From the NCBI GenBank assembly GCA_944472155.2, contig OX235277.1, forward strand, positions 17,370,804-17,434,803: a stretch of 64,000 bases of DNA, in the 5' to 3' direction. The stretch comes from Trichobilharzia szidati (taxonomy: Eukaryota > Platyhelminthes > Trematoda > Strigeidida > Schistosomatidae). Shown here piece by piece: positions 48,390 to 59,574 of this stretch. The position numbers and the translations under genes are program-made. How positions within the stretch are numbered: position 1 is the first letter of the stretch; every line of letters begins with the position of its first letter. A model generated the notes under the pieces. It was not told the origin of the DNA. It worked only from the letters and a program-made list of their open reading frames with translations, and ran no database searches.

Positions 48390-48590
48390 AGTACGTGAGT
48401 CGGTGGCACAGCGCTTTGGACTCTCGTCAACCATGCACATTGCCATAGGTTTAATATCCCGCCGACGCACACCTGATATTTATGGTCGGTCTGCTAAATT
48501 TGGGCTACCGATATCACATGCTGAAAATTTCATACTTGTACCAAAATACTCTGTGGAATCAAGCTGTGATAAAATAAAAAATCCCCTTTA
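48390..48590 (+). mobile_element. SINE-like repeat with tRNA-type promoter boxes, plus copy
   Basis: The start GTCGGTGGCACAGCG fits an A-box-like TGGCNNAG pattern, and TTTAATATCCCG stands in the B-box place. The body, with ATGGTCGGTCTGC and TTTGGGCTACCGATATC, matches the reverse of 61,392-61,231. Confidence 0.5.
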
Positions 48591-49599
48591 TTTATATTCG
48601 TTTCTACTGCTCCATATTACTTCAAAAGTCAATGACGGCCATTTTATTGTGTATTTTTATGCTTTATGTGGGTTTAACAAAACTGTGTATTTGCTTGCTT
48701 AAATTGTGCTCTGAAACTATCTGAAGGCAAACATTAGGGTAAAAACGCATGACATCGTTGAAGAGAATATCTCATCAGTGAACAACTCTTCTCATCAACA
48801 ATGGTGAATTGAGTCATTGTGATTTCCAAGCTGCATACTCAATAGACTGTACTTCTGAAACTATGACATTTGAACATGCAGGTTGGTAGTATTCAACAAA
48901 TGTCCAACGCGTATCAATGTATTTATTTGAATCTCAGGAGTGACCTGCCTGCAGCAATCAATCTGGTTTTTTTAATAAGTGACACATTTTAGATTCTTTC
49001 TTGTACTGAATTGTGAGGCCAGTCAACAAGTTGAGAGAGAAGGCTGCCGTCATACCTCTTGCGAAAACACATAGGGAAGTAAACAACAAAGTTTCTTATA
49101 TATTCAGATAATTTCGTTGAATATTAAGTATGCATTTCCTGTTAATGCGTTACTTCTATCGATAATTTGGTGGTAGAGAATTCACCCTCCACGGCTCTCT
49201 AGTTTGAGGTGAGCATCTCAGCATGGTTATCCATGACTATCAATGAATTTCTGAATGTCTGTACCCTTGTCATATTTCCTCTTGATATTTCATCGCAAAA
49301 CAACCATTACTCCATCAGAATTACTCATTGTGTGCATACAGGCTAAGCACATGCTATCTGCAGTTGCCGCTTTCATTGAAAAGCGAACCCTCACCTCATC
49401 TGAGATAACCAGGTCGGCATGTTCTGGGAAGACCTATTTTCAATTGCGATATGATGTCGGTTGACAGAACACACAACGCTCAAAACACAGTGTTGTTAGA
49501 TTATAATCTTTAAAGTTACTTTACAGTGCACTCTACTCCTCGTCGAGGTTTTGTAAGCTTGTAGTTGATAATAATTTTTATTTTGATACGTCTTTTCCA

Positions 49600-49846
49600 G
49601 AGTGGTTCTAATGTCGGCCTGCCACAAAGCTCATATTATTCGGAACCACATTCTGAACTTAGAGTTGTTTATGTAAATTGCCGTTGCACTCCTTCTAAAT
49701 CAGCCTTGTCATTCAGTCGCCGTTCGCTAAGAATAAATAGGCAGTATTCTAAATTGAGTCGTACACATACATTGTTTAATAAAATCCTGGTTTCACAACA
49801 AAAGAAATTGCATCCTGGGAACCTTCACGTTTTACGTCGAGCATAA
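49600..49846 (+). mobile_element. possible LINE endonuclease N-terminal fragment
   Basis: The plus reading ELRVVYVNCRCTPSKSALS resembles the opening of non-LTR endonucleases (pattern LR-h-x-Y-x-N-C-R-S). The rest of the 93-codon frame has no further match. Its orientation is opposite to the LINE next to it, so it would be a separate insertion. Confidence 0.3.
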
Positions 49847-49879
49847 TCAGTTTGTTCAGAGAACGGTTAGTAAGCTGAA

Positions 49880-51050
49880 TATCTGATACTGAGATCTACG
49901 ACTGAGTTGAGCCTGCATGGTTTTCGTCAATTAACTTCAAGATTTAGATCAAGGTTACTGATGTCGTTGCAAATCCAGCCGGATTTGGTAATGTTACACT
50001 TTAGACAGCATTCAGCACACCATGTTGCGAGACCACTTGGCTCAAGAAGTATTTTAATTACCATATCGTTTAATTCATAACTGAATTTGATGTCATCAGC
50101 ATATATGAATGGTTTACCTGAGGTGAAGCATTTACAAATGCTGTTAACGTGGACTGTGAATACAAGTGGTCCTAGGACACTACGTTGCACAAGCACACTT
50201 GCGATCTGCCTAGAATGATAAAATACTGACCTCACTTCGATTGACCATTTCAGTAATGGATTGCGTATTCCACATGCGTACAGCTCCTCAGAGAGGATAC
50301 CGTAAGATACCATGTCAGAGGGCCTACATAAATCGAAATAGAGAACAACGACTAGCTTACGTGCTCCCCGACTACTGGTGATGCAGTTGAAATGACGAGT
50401 AACGCAGGAACTGCTTTTGAGAAATCCGTGTTGAGACCTTGTAACAAAATCTTACCTAAGTAGATAGTCTGATAATTGACCTTTGACAATTTACTCCATG
50501 GCTCATGAGATAACCGAGGTTATCTTTATGGGTCTGTAATTGCGAGCGTTTGCCTTATTACCAGATTTCTTGTGTGAGAATATAAAGCTAGTTTTCGGCT
50601 CATTAAGGCAAGTGCCAGTGTCCATAGATATTGAGTAAAAGTGTAAGAAGTAAGAGAGGAATGTCACCTCCACTGTTTTTTACAATTATTGAAGCAATGC
50701 CCTCCAGTCCAATGTTAGTAGAAGGTCTGAGGTTTACTCTCAGCAGGCTTATTGAATACAAAGTAATTTTCCTCTATCATTAGTCTCAATCCTGTGAAGT
50801 TTGTTCATCGTGGTGAGGTTACTACGTTTAGATGACGATTTCTGAGAACAACTTGCAGCAGTTCTAGCTATTTTAACATCTTTCGGTGAGACTTTATTAA
50901 CAGGGATACTGATATCGAAATTAATTCCTAGTTCCATAGGCAGGCGTGATTGTTTTGTAGTTTCCTGAATGCTACTGTCAGTACTAGACGGCTGTTGCTG
51001 TACAAGATCCACTTTTAGTAAATTTAGGCCAGAGGAGGTGAACCGGATTA
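49880..51050 (-). mobile_element. CR1/jockey-like LINE reverse transcriptase, degenerate
   Basis: In minus order across frames: LRPSTNIGLEGIASIIVKNS (50,740 region), KKSGNKANARNYRPIKITS, SQHGFLKSSSCVTRH, LYACGIRNPLLKWSIEV, RSVLGPLVFTVHVNSI, and YADDIKFSYEL at about 50,110-50,078. These are the successive conserved blocks of a non-LTR reverse transcriptase, with the catalytic YADD kept. Frameshifts and stops separate them. The 87-codon frame 51,012-50,749 may be the linker between endonuclease and reverse transcriptase. Confidence 0.75.
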
Positions 51051-51114
51051 CTACTACGCATTATTCTGCGCTGACATGGTGTTTTATCTTCATCCTCTGT
51101 CTGCATTGAAAGTG

Positions 51115-52490
51115 GCGAATGTAGTGAGCAACACTTGCTGACTACTAAACGTTCTTTAATTCCATTTTGGTTGATGATAATTGATGCCTATTGAAAAATA
51201 AATTAACAGAGACAGGATGTGAAACAAAGCATATTTTATAAGCTCGACTTTTTTCAGTCATTTTTGTGATTACATCAATCGAATGCAATCTAATGTACTG
51301 TGACTAGTTGTCAAGTTGTAAGTTTATGGATGATGCTCACATTTGTTAGAAGGATAAATTTTGACTAACTTCTACTGTCCACTACAAAACTAGCTTTCGT
51401 AAATTCGAGGAGATATATAAGTAACGCCAAGGGCATTGCATTCACAACTTTTAAACTATTTCAATTGTAATTTGATAGGTGAAGTTTTGTGTGAGAATGT
51501 TTACAGACAAATTAAAATCTATTGAAGAGCATCATTCTGACAAGATAATATACAGCATTTCCATGCGATAGTGTCCTGAAAATGTTAACACAATATACCA
51601 CATAAATTTGAACATCACAAGCAAAACTGAATAGAAATTCCCAAAAAATGTTTAACATAGCACTCACCTGGAATTGTGATACAAATGAACCCCTACAAGT
51701 GATGATCATTTCTAATGATCGAGTGCAGGATCAGTAGTAAGTTCCTTCATTACTACTTCCAGAATCACTTTGATTCCTATGCTTGTTGTAAGACTTTTGA
51801 TCCTTACTGCATACAAGTCAAGATAAACAAAAAATCTGTCAAAAACTTGTCTCACTCACTATCGATTTCTTTTAATGTGTTCACTGAGATACCAATTGAT
51901 ACTTACACATGACATTACCCAGCTGTGTATATTCACTTCCAGAAATGCCATTTACCTGTTCGCCTGAGATAGGCAATAACAAAGAGAGCACATTGAGCTC
52001 ACATACATTTATTCAAATAGATGGTTCTCACAAAATCAAAAGGTATTTCAAATGTTATCACAACAATGTTTCATCATAGCAGTTTATGCAGCTGGCTATC
52101 ATCAATGAGAAATAAGTCCAGGCGGAGCCATTTGAGTGAATCTCTTTCAGTCGAACTGAGTAGTGTGAGTAAATTGATGAAAAATTGAAACTCACGACAT
52201 TACTATCGAAACTAACATGAGACAATATCAAACAGTGGTTTTAATTATTTCTGTGAATGAATAGATAATCAACAGTCTGGTACCATACAATTCAATTTCT
52301 CTGGCTTTTGTATTTTACACATTGGAATGTGAAAATAAGGAGCACGTGTGACCTTGGTCGGAATCACAATAACAGGTGAAAAATCATACGAGAAAAATAA
52401 AATTGAATAGTAATAATTTCGATGAAAACAACTCCAACTAAGTCTCATTATACTGATTAAAAAATTTTCATTCTTCTGTTCTTTGATGTA
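51115..52490. repeat. repeat block C, copy 3
   Basis: Aligns with 17,040-18,655 less the 17,120-17,340 segment. The left junction abuts the LINE at 51,050. Confidence 0.65.
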
Positions 52491-52652
52491 AAAGTAGTAT
52501 GCACAGAAGAAATAGAGTCGAAAATGGATTGATATGCATTGTATACGCTTATCTCGAAGACCTATTTTGGCGACGCCCAGCGCGTTGCTTTTCGCTGTGT
52601 CATGCAACCGTCTCCTCAGTGGGTGATGAAATTCTGTGACAGGTAGTTGCAA
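52269..52652 (-). CDS. open frame shared by block C copies, unknown protein
   Basis: These are 127 open codons on the minus strand. The last 60 residues (from RLSWSCFHRNYYYSILFFS to the end MVPDC) are shared with 30,107-29,919, also open, and with 18,655-18,450, where one stop intervenes. The first half continues outside block C, in sequence that recurs only in part near 30,760. The composition (Phe, Tyr, Ile) fits AT-rich chance reading or a repeat-borne protein. No family is recognised; I give it low weight as a gene. Confidence 0.2.
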   Translation of the reverse strand: MQLPVTEFHHPLRRRLHDTAKSNALGVAKIGLRDKRIQCISIHFRLYFFCAYYFYIKEQKNENFLISIMRLSWSCFHRNYYYSILFFSYDFSPVIVIPTKVTRAPYFHIPMCKIQKPEKLNCMVPDC

Positions 52653-52918
52653 ATGCTCATGTTGACGCGATGGCCAGCCTACTGAACATATAGCAGAACC
52701 AACTGAATGACTGACTTGACATTGGCGTCGGAAATCCGAAAAGTGTTATTTGTGCTGGGTGTAGTAGATGTCCGAACTGATTCAGAGTGATGAGGTCTGT
52801 CTTGTATTTCTCGATTTTGTGTGTTTTTCATACAGTCATCCTTCCGAAGCGTTACATGCGGTTGAAACGATGCTGTCTGGTCAGATAAGAGAATGAAGCG
52901 ATCTCTTTCGAGTTCCTC

Positions 52919-53170
52919 CTACTGATATTGGTTATTATTGCTTGTTGTATTTGTTAGTTGGTCGGTCACTTTCATCACCCCATCTTTTCTGTGGTCGACT
53001 GAATTCGTGTCTTTGCGACCAGTCAATTCTGCCAGTTTCTTGCTTTTCGACTGTAGGTCTTCGATTTCGCGTCGCATCAGACATAAATCATCCATGAAAT
53101 CCACATTTCCGAATGCCTTCTACTCGGTCCATTGCAGTCCTACCTTGTCAGTCTTCACTCGGAGCATCCT
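52919..53170 (-). mobile_element. LINE (RTE-type) reverse transcriptase relic, longer copy
   Basis: The minus reading LQWTE, a stop, KAFGNVDFMDDLCLMRREIE, then LQSKSKKLAELTGR matches the block around the catalytic aspartates of RTE-type LINEs (pattern LDFADDhxLh...h-x-x-K-x-x-x-L). Met replaces the usual Ala in F-A-D-D. The downstream reading continues open to 52,919. A shorter copy lies at 18,664-18,830. Confidence 0.6.
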
Positions 53171-54180
53171 GCTAAATTATCCGATTCACCAGCCATAAGA
53201 GTACCACCTTGCCTAAATGTAGTCGATCACTTCAATTCAAAGGGATACTTCACTGAATTCGCTCTCATCGTTGTCTTCTTCTTTGTTTAATTCAAATGTA
53301 TTGATATATATATATATACATATATGAAACATCGCATAGCTATCATTATGATTTTTCGTTTTATCAGTTAATATTAATCGTTTGAGAAGTAAAGAGCATT
53401 CAGTTTATCTCTCGAGACTAACTTCAAATCACATTTTATGGAGATATGACCATTGAAGTGTTGTCTTGTGAGTCTGTAGACTATTTCTTCAGTGACTGAT
53501 CTCATTTCTCCACATACCGTCGTCATATATTGAATGGCAGTGTATATATGGTAGTCAATTTGGGAAGAGATATACCCAATACACTCTGACTTATTTTTTA
53601 TCCGGTAACCAAGACTCATATTTCATGATCTGGTCGAGATAAATTCATCTCAATCACTATTTTGTTAAAAGAATAGGTAATTATATAAATGGGTTCTCGT
53701 CTCAACTGTTTATTGCACTGCCTCGCCATTATTTCGAGCACTGTACGGTTTCGGTTGCAGTTTGTCTACAGGGTGTAAACATTTAGTCACATAGACGCAG
53801 GCAGTTACATTCTATGCGTACTCAAACTGAAGTTTTGTTATTAGGATTTTGCATTACTTGGTGTGCTCCATTCATGAGAGTGATTTACTGCCGCTGATGG
53901 TCTTTCAGTTCACGTCGGATTAGATCCGGACCATCCGTGAAAGTCATTTCTTCCAAATGTTTCCAGTCGGTCAAATGCAGTCGTGTTTTGTCACTTCACT
54001 CTCACAGCATCCTTCCATTAAATCAGTGCAAGAGCTTTTACTGCAGGCTTTTCTGTGATCTGTCACAAACTCAGAGCTTTAACTGAAATCAAGTTTTCGC
54101 TGCTATTATTCGAAATGTACAATGGCTGATATCATAGCACCATAAAATCTAATGTGTGTGCAGCACATTTTACACTTTCA
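53171..54180. repeat. repeated intergenic stretch with TA tract, no gene
   Basis: Up to 53,880 this aligns with 18,840-19,560, including a TA-rich tract at about 53,303-53,325. Beyond 53,880 it is specific to this copy. No exon is seen. Confidence 0.45.
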
Positions 54181-54300
54181 TTCTCACTGTATCCTACCCG
54201 GCGGGAAGAATCTCATTGGTATATAGGCGACTGGTGGGTGAAGTATGCTGATATATATAAAGTGAACGCTGATGATGATTATTCAAGCGTAGAATAAATT
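54180..54300 (+). promoter_or_regulatory. TATA plus poly(A) pair, possible solo-LTR core or promoter of D
   Basis: ATATATATAAAG at about 54,251-54,262 is followed about 30 bases later by AATAAA at 54,293-54,298. A TATA box closely followed by a poly(A) signal is typical of long terminal repeats. It also lies about 120 bases before the start of D and could be D's promoter. I found no target-site duplication or matching LTR. Confidence 0.25.
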
Positions 54301-54381
54301 TTGCCTTTGTGACTGCTTGACAAACGTGTAACCTATTTCGTTATTCCAGTCTTGTTAATTGTTGTAAACACTGAGTTACTG

Positions 54382-55166
54382 ATGGCGGTTACCATTTTGA
54401 ATATACTAATGAGAATTACTCATTCTTGTCACAGGCTTTCATTCCTTACTTTTCATTGCAATCTGCAGATCCTATGTCATCCTTCGTGTCAACATCGATG
54501 CTTACCGAGAGTGTGGAATTGAAACGGGTGTTTCATGTGATCATAGGTACGTATTGTATTAGTCGTCACCGCTGCAGATATATTTTTATCTGTTTTACGT
54601 GCATCTCGCCAATCATTTTGGTTCTATTTAAATCGATAATCAGTGTGTTGTTATTCCTAATCTTCGAATGTTTTGTCTAGAAGAAGAATACAAAAATATT
54701 CCTGTAGATAGTTTAAAAAGGTTTCGATAAGTACCGTGATATAACTAGCGAATTTCGATTATTGGTATATTGTGTATTGATTGACGACTGTATCTTCCAT
54801 AATGTGAAGTACAGAGTACTTACTGTGAGATGTGATCCACATATTTATTTTCGATTGTACAAACGTCAATTTATCAATTGTCAAGTGCGTGCAAGTGCGT
54901 GTGTGAGCTCTGAGTGCAACACTGTCGGAGTTTCCATTGTGATTGAAGAATTTTGTAGTACGTATGCATAAGATGTGCGCATGATAATTTGACATCCAAT
55001 TTCAAAGATTTCAGCCAAAATCTGCTATCAGATGACTTCAAGTAAACGGAATGGTATCAGCAGCGTGAGTGACACAGGTCGTTGGTGTGATGTAGAAATG
55101 ATGGATGCAAACACCAGCTTTGTTCTCTCTAATAAACCTGAATACCATCAAATTCATACACACTAA
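54382..55166 (+). CDS. peptide-precursor relative D (about 89 residues), tentative
   Basis: Exon 2 is 54,435-54,546 (112 nt) between TTGTCACAG and GTACGT. Exon 3 is 55,015-55,166 after TTTCAG, with phase 1 kept and TAA at the end. Intron 2 (468 nt) matches the 454-471 nt of genes A-C. Exon 1 would supply ATG or ATG-GCG at 54,382 before a 47-nt intron, but the donor there (GTTACC) is weak. The start AAFIPYFSLQSA is only mildly hydrophobic. KR pairs occur at residues 32-33 and 50-51, and the part after the second has one Cys, so the C-X6-C ring is missing. It may be a diverged member with another product, or dying. Relic E shares its exon 3. Confidence 0.4.
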
Positions 55167-55308
55167 ATAAGTTAGCGACTAATCAGCTGGCTAGTTGACT
55201 GCCTCGTCGACTGGATTGACGACTGTTCCCTACAGATTGTATTCGAAATATTGCATGTCGAGCTAGTAAGTATGGATAAGTGTCCGTCTCAGCAACAGAG
55301 GTATTTCA

Positions 55309-55491
55309 TTGGAGAGGCAAGACGTGTTTTCAATGCTTAAAAAAATAATGCAAAAGGTAAATGATGATGCCAGTGATGACGAAAGGATTCCAATGCATCA
55401 CATACTGTCTACTCTACGTGGTGTAGTGCATTCAGTGGGCAGTGTGTTAGCGCCTTCCCTTCTCATCAAACTTACGAAACACAGAATTTAA
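55309..55491 (+). CDS. 60-codon open frame of unknown origin
   Basis: The frame begins MERQDVFSMLKKIMQKVNDD and has a balanced composition with amphipathic helix character through HHILSTLRGVVHSVGSV. It lies between D and the plus-strand PLE, with no splice sites that I trust and no copy in the paralogous block. It could be a captured exon or part of the PLE's 5' region. Confidence 0.25.
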   Translation: MERQDVFSMLKKIMQKVNDDASDDERIPMHHILSTLRGVVHSVGSVLAPSLLIKLTKHRI

Positions 55492-55529
55492 TAATCATCG
55501 CATGGAAGCATCGTCGCATATTTCTACAT

Positions 55530-56780
55530 TTAGCTGATAGTTCATTCAGTTGTTTTGGTGGTATTTCTGGAGAATATGGTGATCTGTCCAATATTCCTTT
55601 GAAACAGTCACCTTATTATAACTATTATGTACTGACAACGTCCATTTCACGTTTGAAGGTGAACATTTCGACAAGTGGATGGCGTTGCTATGGGGAGTCC
55701 ATTAGGACCTTTGTTAGCGGAATTTAACATGTCTTATGTTGAGAACTTGTCCTTTGATTTGATTTCTAAGTTGGTTTTCTATAGAGGATATGTAGAAGAT
55801 ATCATTTTGACATGTAATGATCATGAAGATGCAAGTCGTCTATTAGACAGACTTAACTCTGTACAGAATCATATCAGTCTTACATGCGAGGAAGAAAGTC
55901 ACAACCAGCCTGCATTTTTAGACACATTTCTAAATCGGAGAAATGACGGTTCAGTAAGACGATCAATCTACAGAAAGCCCACTTGGACAGGGCAGTACCT
56001 TAATTTTCACAGTTTCTGTCCATTACAGTAAAAGAGAGGCTTGGTGAAATGTCTGTTTAAAAGGATTCAACGTATTTGAACGGCTGATTTTATAGACAAA
56101 GAAAACGAAATATTGATGGATACTCCTAATGAAAACGGATATCCTTTAAAAATTTTAAACAGACGTAAAAGTCAATTAGTCTCTAAACCTACAATTCATA
56201 CCGCCCCTAAGAAAATGGTTTTCATCAAATTACCATATAACGGGGAAATAAACAGTAGGATTTTGAGACAAAGGTTGAATTCGATCATCCGTAGAACCTA
56301 TAATGCAGCCCAGCTTGTCATTTTCGAAAAAGGAAAAATATGCTTCACCTAAAATCTCAAAAGTGCACAAGTGATTATGTCACATCCCACACTGTTTACC
56401 AATTTTCGTGTGTGTGTGTGTGGTCGCACAAACATAAAGAGGAGTAATCGCGCTTTGCATGTGAGGGTGAGACAGCATATCCCAAAATGGCTAGAAAAAC
56501 AAATGAACTGTGGAAAATCAATAGATGCATTTGTCAGATTACCAACTTCGTCTATAGCTAAACATTTAATCGAGATGAACCACAATGTTGATGTCAACTC
56601 ATCCTTTAAGGTCATCTATAAAAACGGTCAAGGACGTTTACTGAAATACGCTGAGGCTATATCTATTCATAAACTTAAGCCATCCTGTGTAATCAAAAAC
56701 AGTTTGTTATTACTCTTAGCCTTCCTTGGTAATCCTGATTTGATTGGATTACCAAACTTATGCGTTAATTATTCTTAATT
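55530..56780 (+). mobile_element. Penelope-like retroelement, plus copy (degenerate)
   Basis: The frame 55,675-56,031 has DGVAMGSPLGPLLAEF, then YVEDIILTC at the catalytic place, LTCEEESHNQPAFLDTFL and YRKPTWTGQYLNFHSF. After a stop, 56,113-56,352 gives the linker KKMVFIKLPYNGEINSRI. The frame 56,371-56,778 gives the nuclease side (SNRALHVRVRQHIPKWL, and AEAISIHKLKPS near the end); its GIY-YIG core is damaged. The reverse-transcriptase start (upstream of 55,675) is lost or in another frame. This copy is absent from the paralogous interval around 20,300-20,570. Confidence 0.8.
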
Positions 56781-57327
56781 CTTATTTTTTTCACTTTGTT
56801 TAATTTAACTTTTCCATACATATTGACTTGACAAGTAAATGTGTGATCAGATTGTTCGAAATGTATAGCGCAAATACATCACATTTTTCGGATAATCTCT
56901 GTCTTCTTATAGTGGAATTCAAATTTATAAAAGGGACGAATTGTTTTAAATTCTAGTAGGTATTGTGGTTCCAAACTTCCCACATTGTGAATACGCGTTT
57001 CTCTGGTTCAATTACTGGTTTCTTCGTTTTTTCATTATTCCGAAAGAAACATTTACTTTCATATGATTCATAGTTCTAGCCTTGTAACTCTCAATCCACC
57101 GTATTCGACAAGTTATTTGAAAAATCCCTCTCAGAAGTCCTCTTGATAATATAGCTACTTGTTCAGGCGTTTCAACTAACTTTGTAACAACTACTGGATT
57201 TTTGCCTAGACTGTGCACCATTGTTTTGACATTTGCATATTACATTTATTTTCGACCTTTAATATTCGCCTTTGTTCAACCTCAATCATTCCCCAACCCT
57301 TATTTGTGATGCTTCTTTTTTGATTTT

Positions 57328-57501
57328 ATGCACATTGACGATAGAATGTTTAATGATACTAGAGTTCTGAAGTGACTGAAGGCGATTCCTACCCCGGAAT
57401 ACCTTCGAGAATCATTGTTGTATGATTCATGTGGACAGAGCTTTATCGTTGGCAATATTCTCTCCGATTCTTAGGTGATTCTTGAAGTTCAATCAAAGCT
57501 A
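57328..57501 (+). pseudogene. small coding relic upstream of gene B
   Basis: Paralogue of 20,941-21,114 in the same frame: stop at codon 16 and another near the end, but Tyr where the other copy has its stop. The core LLYDSCGQSFIV is identical in both. Confidence 0.45.
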
Positions 57502-57897
57502 ACTGAATTGTCTTACAGTACCTATTTTGTATTTAGAGACACACACAGCCTGCACAGCTTCCTAGCGCCAGTTTTCACATGATTTTTCGGGGGTTCTCAT
57601 TGGTTTCGTTAATAGAATTAATATAATATCGAAGCATAATCGTAATTTCTCTCCCTACAGTACAACACGCGAATGCGCCTGTCTCAACGAAGTCCTGTCG
57701 TCTATTCATTTGAACGTAAAGATTGGTTTTTCACGTTTAGAACGTAACTCAGTAAATTTTGTTATCACACACAAATGCTAACCAATGCATATAAACACAC
57801 ATAAGTAAGCTCAATTGTAATAGATCCAGTGACACTAATTCCATTGGACAAACTAAATAAATTGAACAAGCTTTTGCTTCACTATTTTTTTGAGAAG

Positions 57898-57905
57898 TAT
57901 AAATA
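57898..57905 (+). promoter_or_regulatory. TATA-box candidate of peptide gene B
   Basis: TATAAATA starts 66 bases before the ATG at 57,964. It is the same place as TATAAACA in gene A. Confidence 0.55.
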
Positions 57906-57963
57906 CATGCTTCTTGACTGTGTGGTATTGTCTCTACACTTAGCTAGTTGGACTTTGACAAGG

Positions 57964-58731
57964 ATGGTAAGTTGAAGAATATGTTCATGTTTGACACATG
58001 TTAAGATTGGTTATCTTCTTTTTACAGCACTTGTGATTTCAATCGTCAACTCTACATATATTAACCGGAACCATCTGTCGAAATCCGGAGAACTTCATCA
58101 TTCTTCTGGTCAGGGTGAGATGTGATTTATTTTTTCAAATGTGATTTTTTAAGTGAAAAACTTTCGTTGCTTCGACGCCGTAGTTAGTGGTTGGTTGCAC
58201 GTCATGCATTTCATCCAGTGATTCCTGCTACTGCAGATGCCTGTGTATATGGACGTTTGTGTGTATTTGTCCTTGTGTGTGTCTCTGTGCAGCGATTATC
58301 AAACATGGAAATGATGATGCAGGCACGTCACATTAGTTGTCGTGTAGCCTATGGCATGACATGTATTTATGATAGTTCAGCTATGTAACATCACCTACAT
58401 TTCATTGACAATGAGCAGTCAAAATAATCAAAGGCAGACTGAAACGTTTGTTTCACATTCTCAGGGTTACTGGCGTGTCAAACGTTGAATTACTTGTCAA
58501 TCCACTGTATGACTTCATCTACACTTGCAAATTTCACAATGCTACCTTATTCTGACCACATATTCTATTTCTGTCTTTTCCACAGGTGTACACAACAACC
58601 ATGTCGGTGAACAGATTCCGTCCGGTGGTGAAAGCAGTAATATTCAGAAGCGGAATTTGTGGATGTTCGGTATGTGCTACTTAGGATATGTGGATTGTCC
58701 AGATGAAATCCCCGGTTTCTTTTCATTCTAA
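57964..58731 (+). CDS. secreted peptide precursor B (85 residues, three exons)
   Basis: ATG stands at 57,964-57,966. Intron 1 is 39 nt (ends TTAAG), exon 2 is 58,006-58,114 (109 nt), intron 2 is 471 nt, and exon 3 is 58,586-58,731 (146 nt). The signal peptide MIGYLLFTALVISIVNS is the same as in A but for one residue. KR stands at 59-60, the ring C-YLGYVD-C at 68-75, and the tail again ends GFFSF. Compared with A, exon 2 differs at 3 bases (2 silent). Exon 3 differs at 14 bases in 12 codons, 11 of which change the residue, mostly just before and inside the putative peptide. Both copies stay open with intact splice sites, so B is unlikely to be a dead duplicate. Neighbours are the LINE at 58,805 (opposite strand) and the relic at 57,328. 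Confidence 0.7.
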
Positions 58732-58759
58732 CTGACTGATTTTCATTTTCATACATTTC

Positions 58760-58765
58760 AATAAA
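58760..58765 (+). terminator. poly(A) signal of peptide gene B
   Basis: AATAAA lies 29 bases after the stop codon, the same spacing as in gene A. Confidence 0.6.
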
Positions 58766-58804
58766 TGTTTGGTATAAAATATTTTCATGTGTTCTCATTT
58801 GTCT

Positions 58805-59173
58805 TCACATTTCCATCAGATCGATGACTGTTGTTACGTGTCCTGAAATTCCAATGAGAATAGTGTTGACGTGTTTTCGGTTTCGAGAAATTATCAAGTG
58901 CCCTGTTGAATTAGTTTGGCGTAGAGTGGACGTGTGAGACAATATTATGGAATAGGAGGCGTTAACAATGTTTGTAAGAGAGTAACATAGAATGTCACCA
59001 CATATTCTGAGGAAAATACTAGTTGAAGCATCAGGCACGATGCTTTGGGAAGCTTTAAGATTATTCAGACATCTGAGAACATCAATAATGTTAAAACTGT
59101 GAAAGCGATCAACCTCATGCTGCGTAACATTAGGAATGAAAGAGTCATTAGGACAGTGTGTGATGGATTTCAA
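58805..59173 (-). mobile_element. LINE reverse transcriptase relic downstream of gene B
   Basis: These are 122 open codons. HEVDRFHSFNIIDVLRCLNN, then LKASQSIVPDASTSIFLRIC, corresponds to the non-LTR block with pattern h-x-x-x-L-x-x-L-x-x-x-K-S-x-G-P-D-G-h-x-x-x-h-h. The following YSLTNIVNASYS fits the next helix (PLTxIFNxSL). The end (ILIGISGHVTTVIDLMEM) sits where RPISLTSVMxxIME is expected. The catalytic part is missing. The copy at 22,396-22,760 is more broken. Confidence 0.6.
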
Positions 59174-59574
59174 TATGTTATATAATCGCCTAGTAAAATT
59201 TAGAACAACACATTTAAGCGAACAATATTATTTTCAATTAGATCTCATCAGGCTTAACTCTAATACACATAACTTTACAAATAAAAATTCAAATATAAAC
59301 CAATCATGGTGTTTTGTCTATAGGATAATAAGATGGTGAATATAAATTTTGCAGTTAGTTATAATATTATAATGATAATAATAATATTCATAGTGGTTTT
59401 ATCATTAATAAGGACGACAAAGTGAGGCTATCTGTGATTACACGAATAATCAAAAACAGTGTGACTGAACAAACACATGTTCAGCTAGAAGTAGTCGGTA
59501 AATGCTTAGAAAAACAAATGAACCGATTAAGTAGTGCTAAATTGTAAGGGAAATAAATAAATAACGTTTTTAAT

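Noticed and set aside
54382..54525. Unspliced 46-codon reading from the same ATG as D, with several Cys
   Set aside because: It ignores a good acceptor/donor pair and the matching phase of the next exon, and no copy of this reading exists elsewhere.
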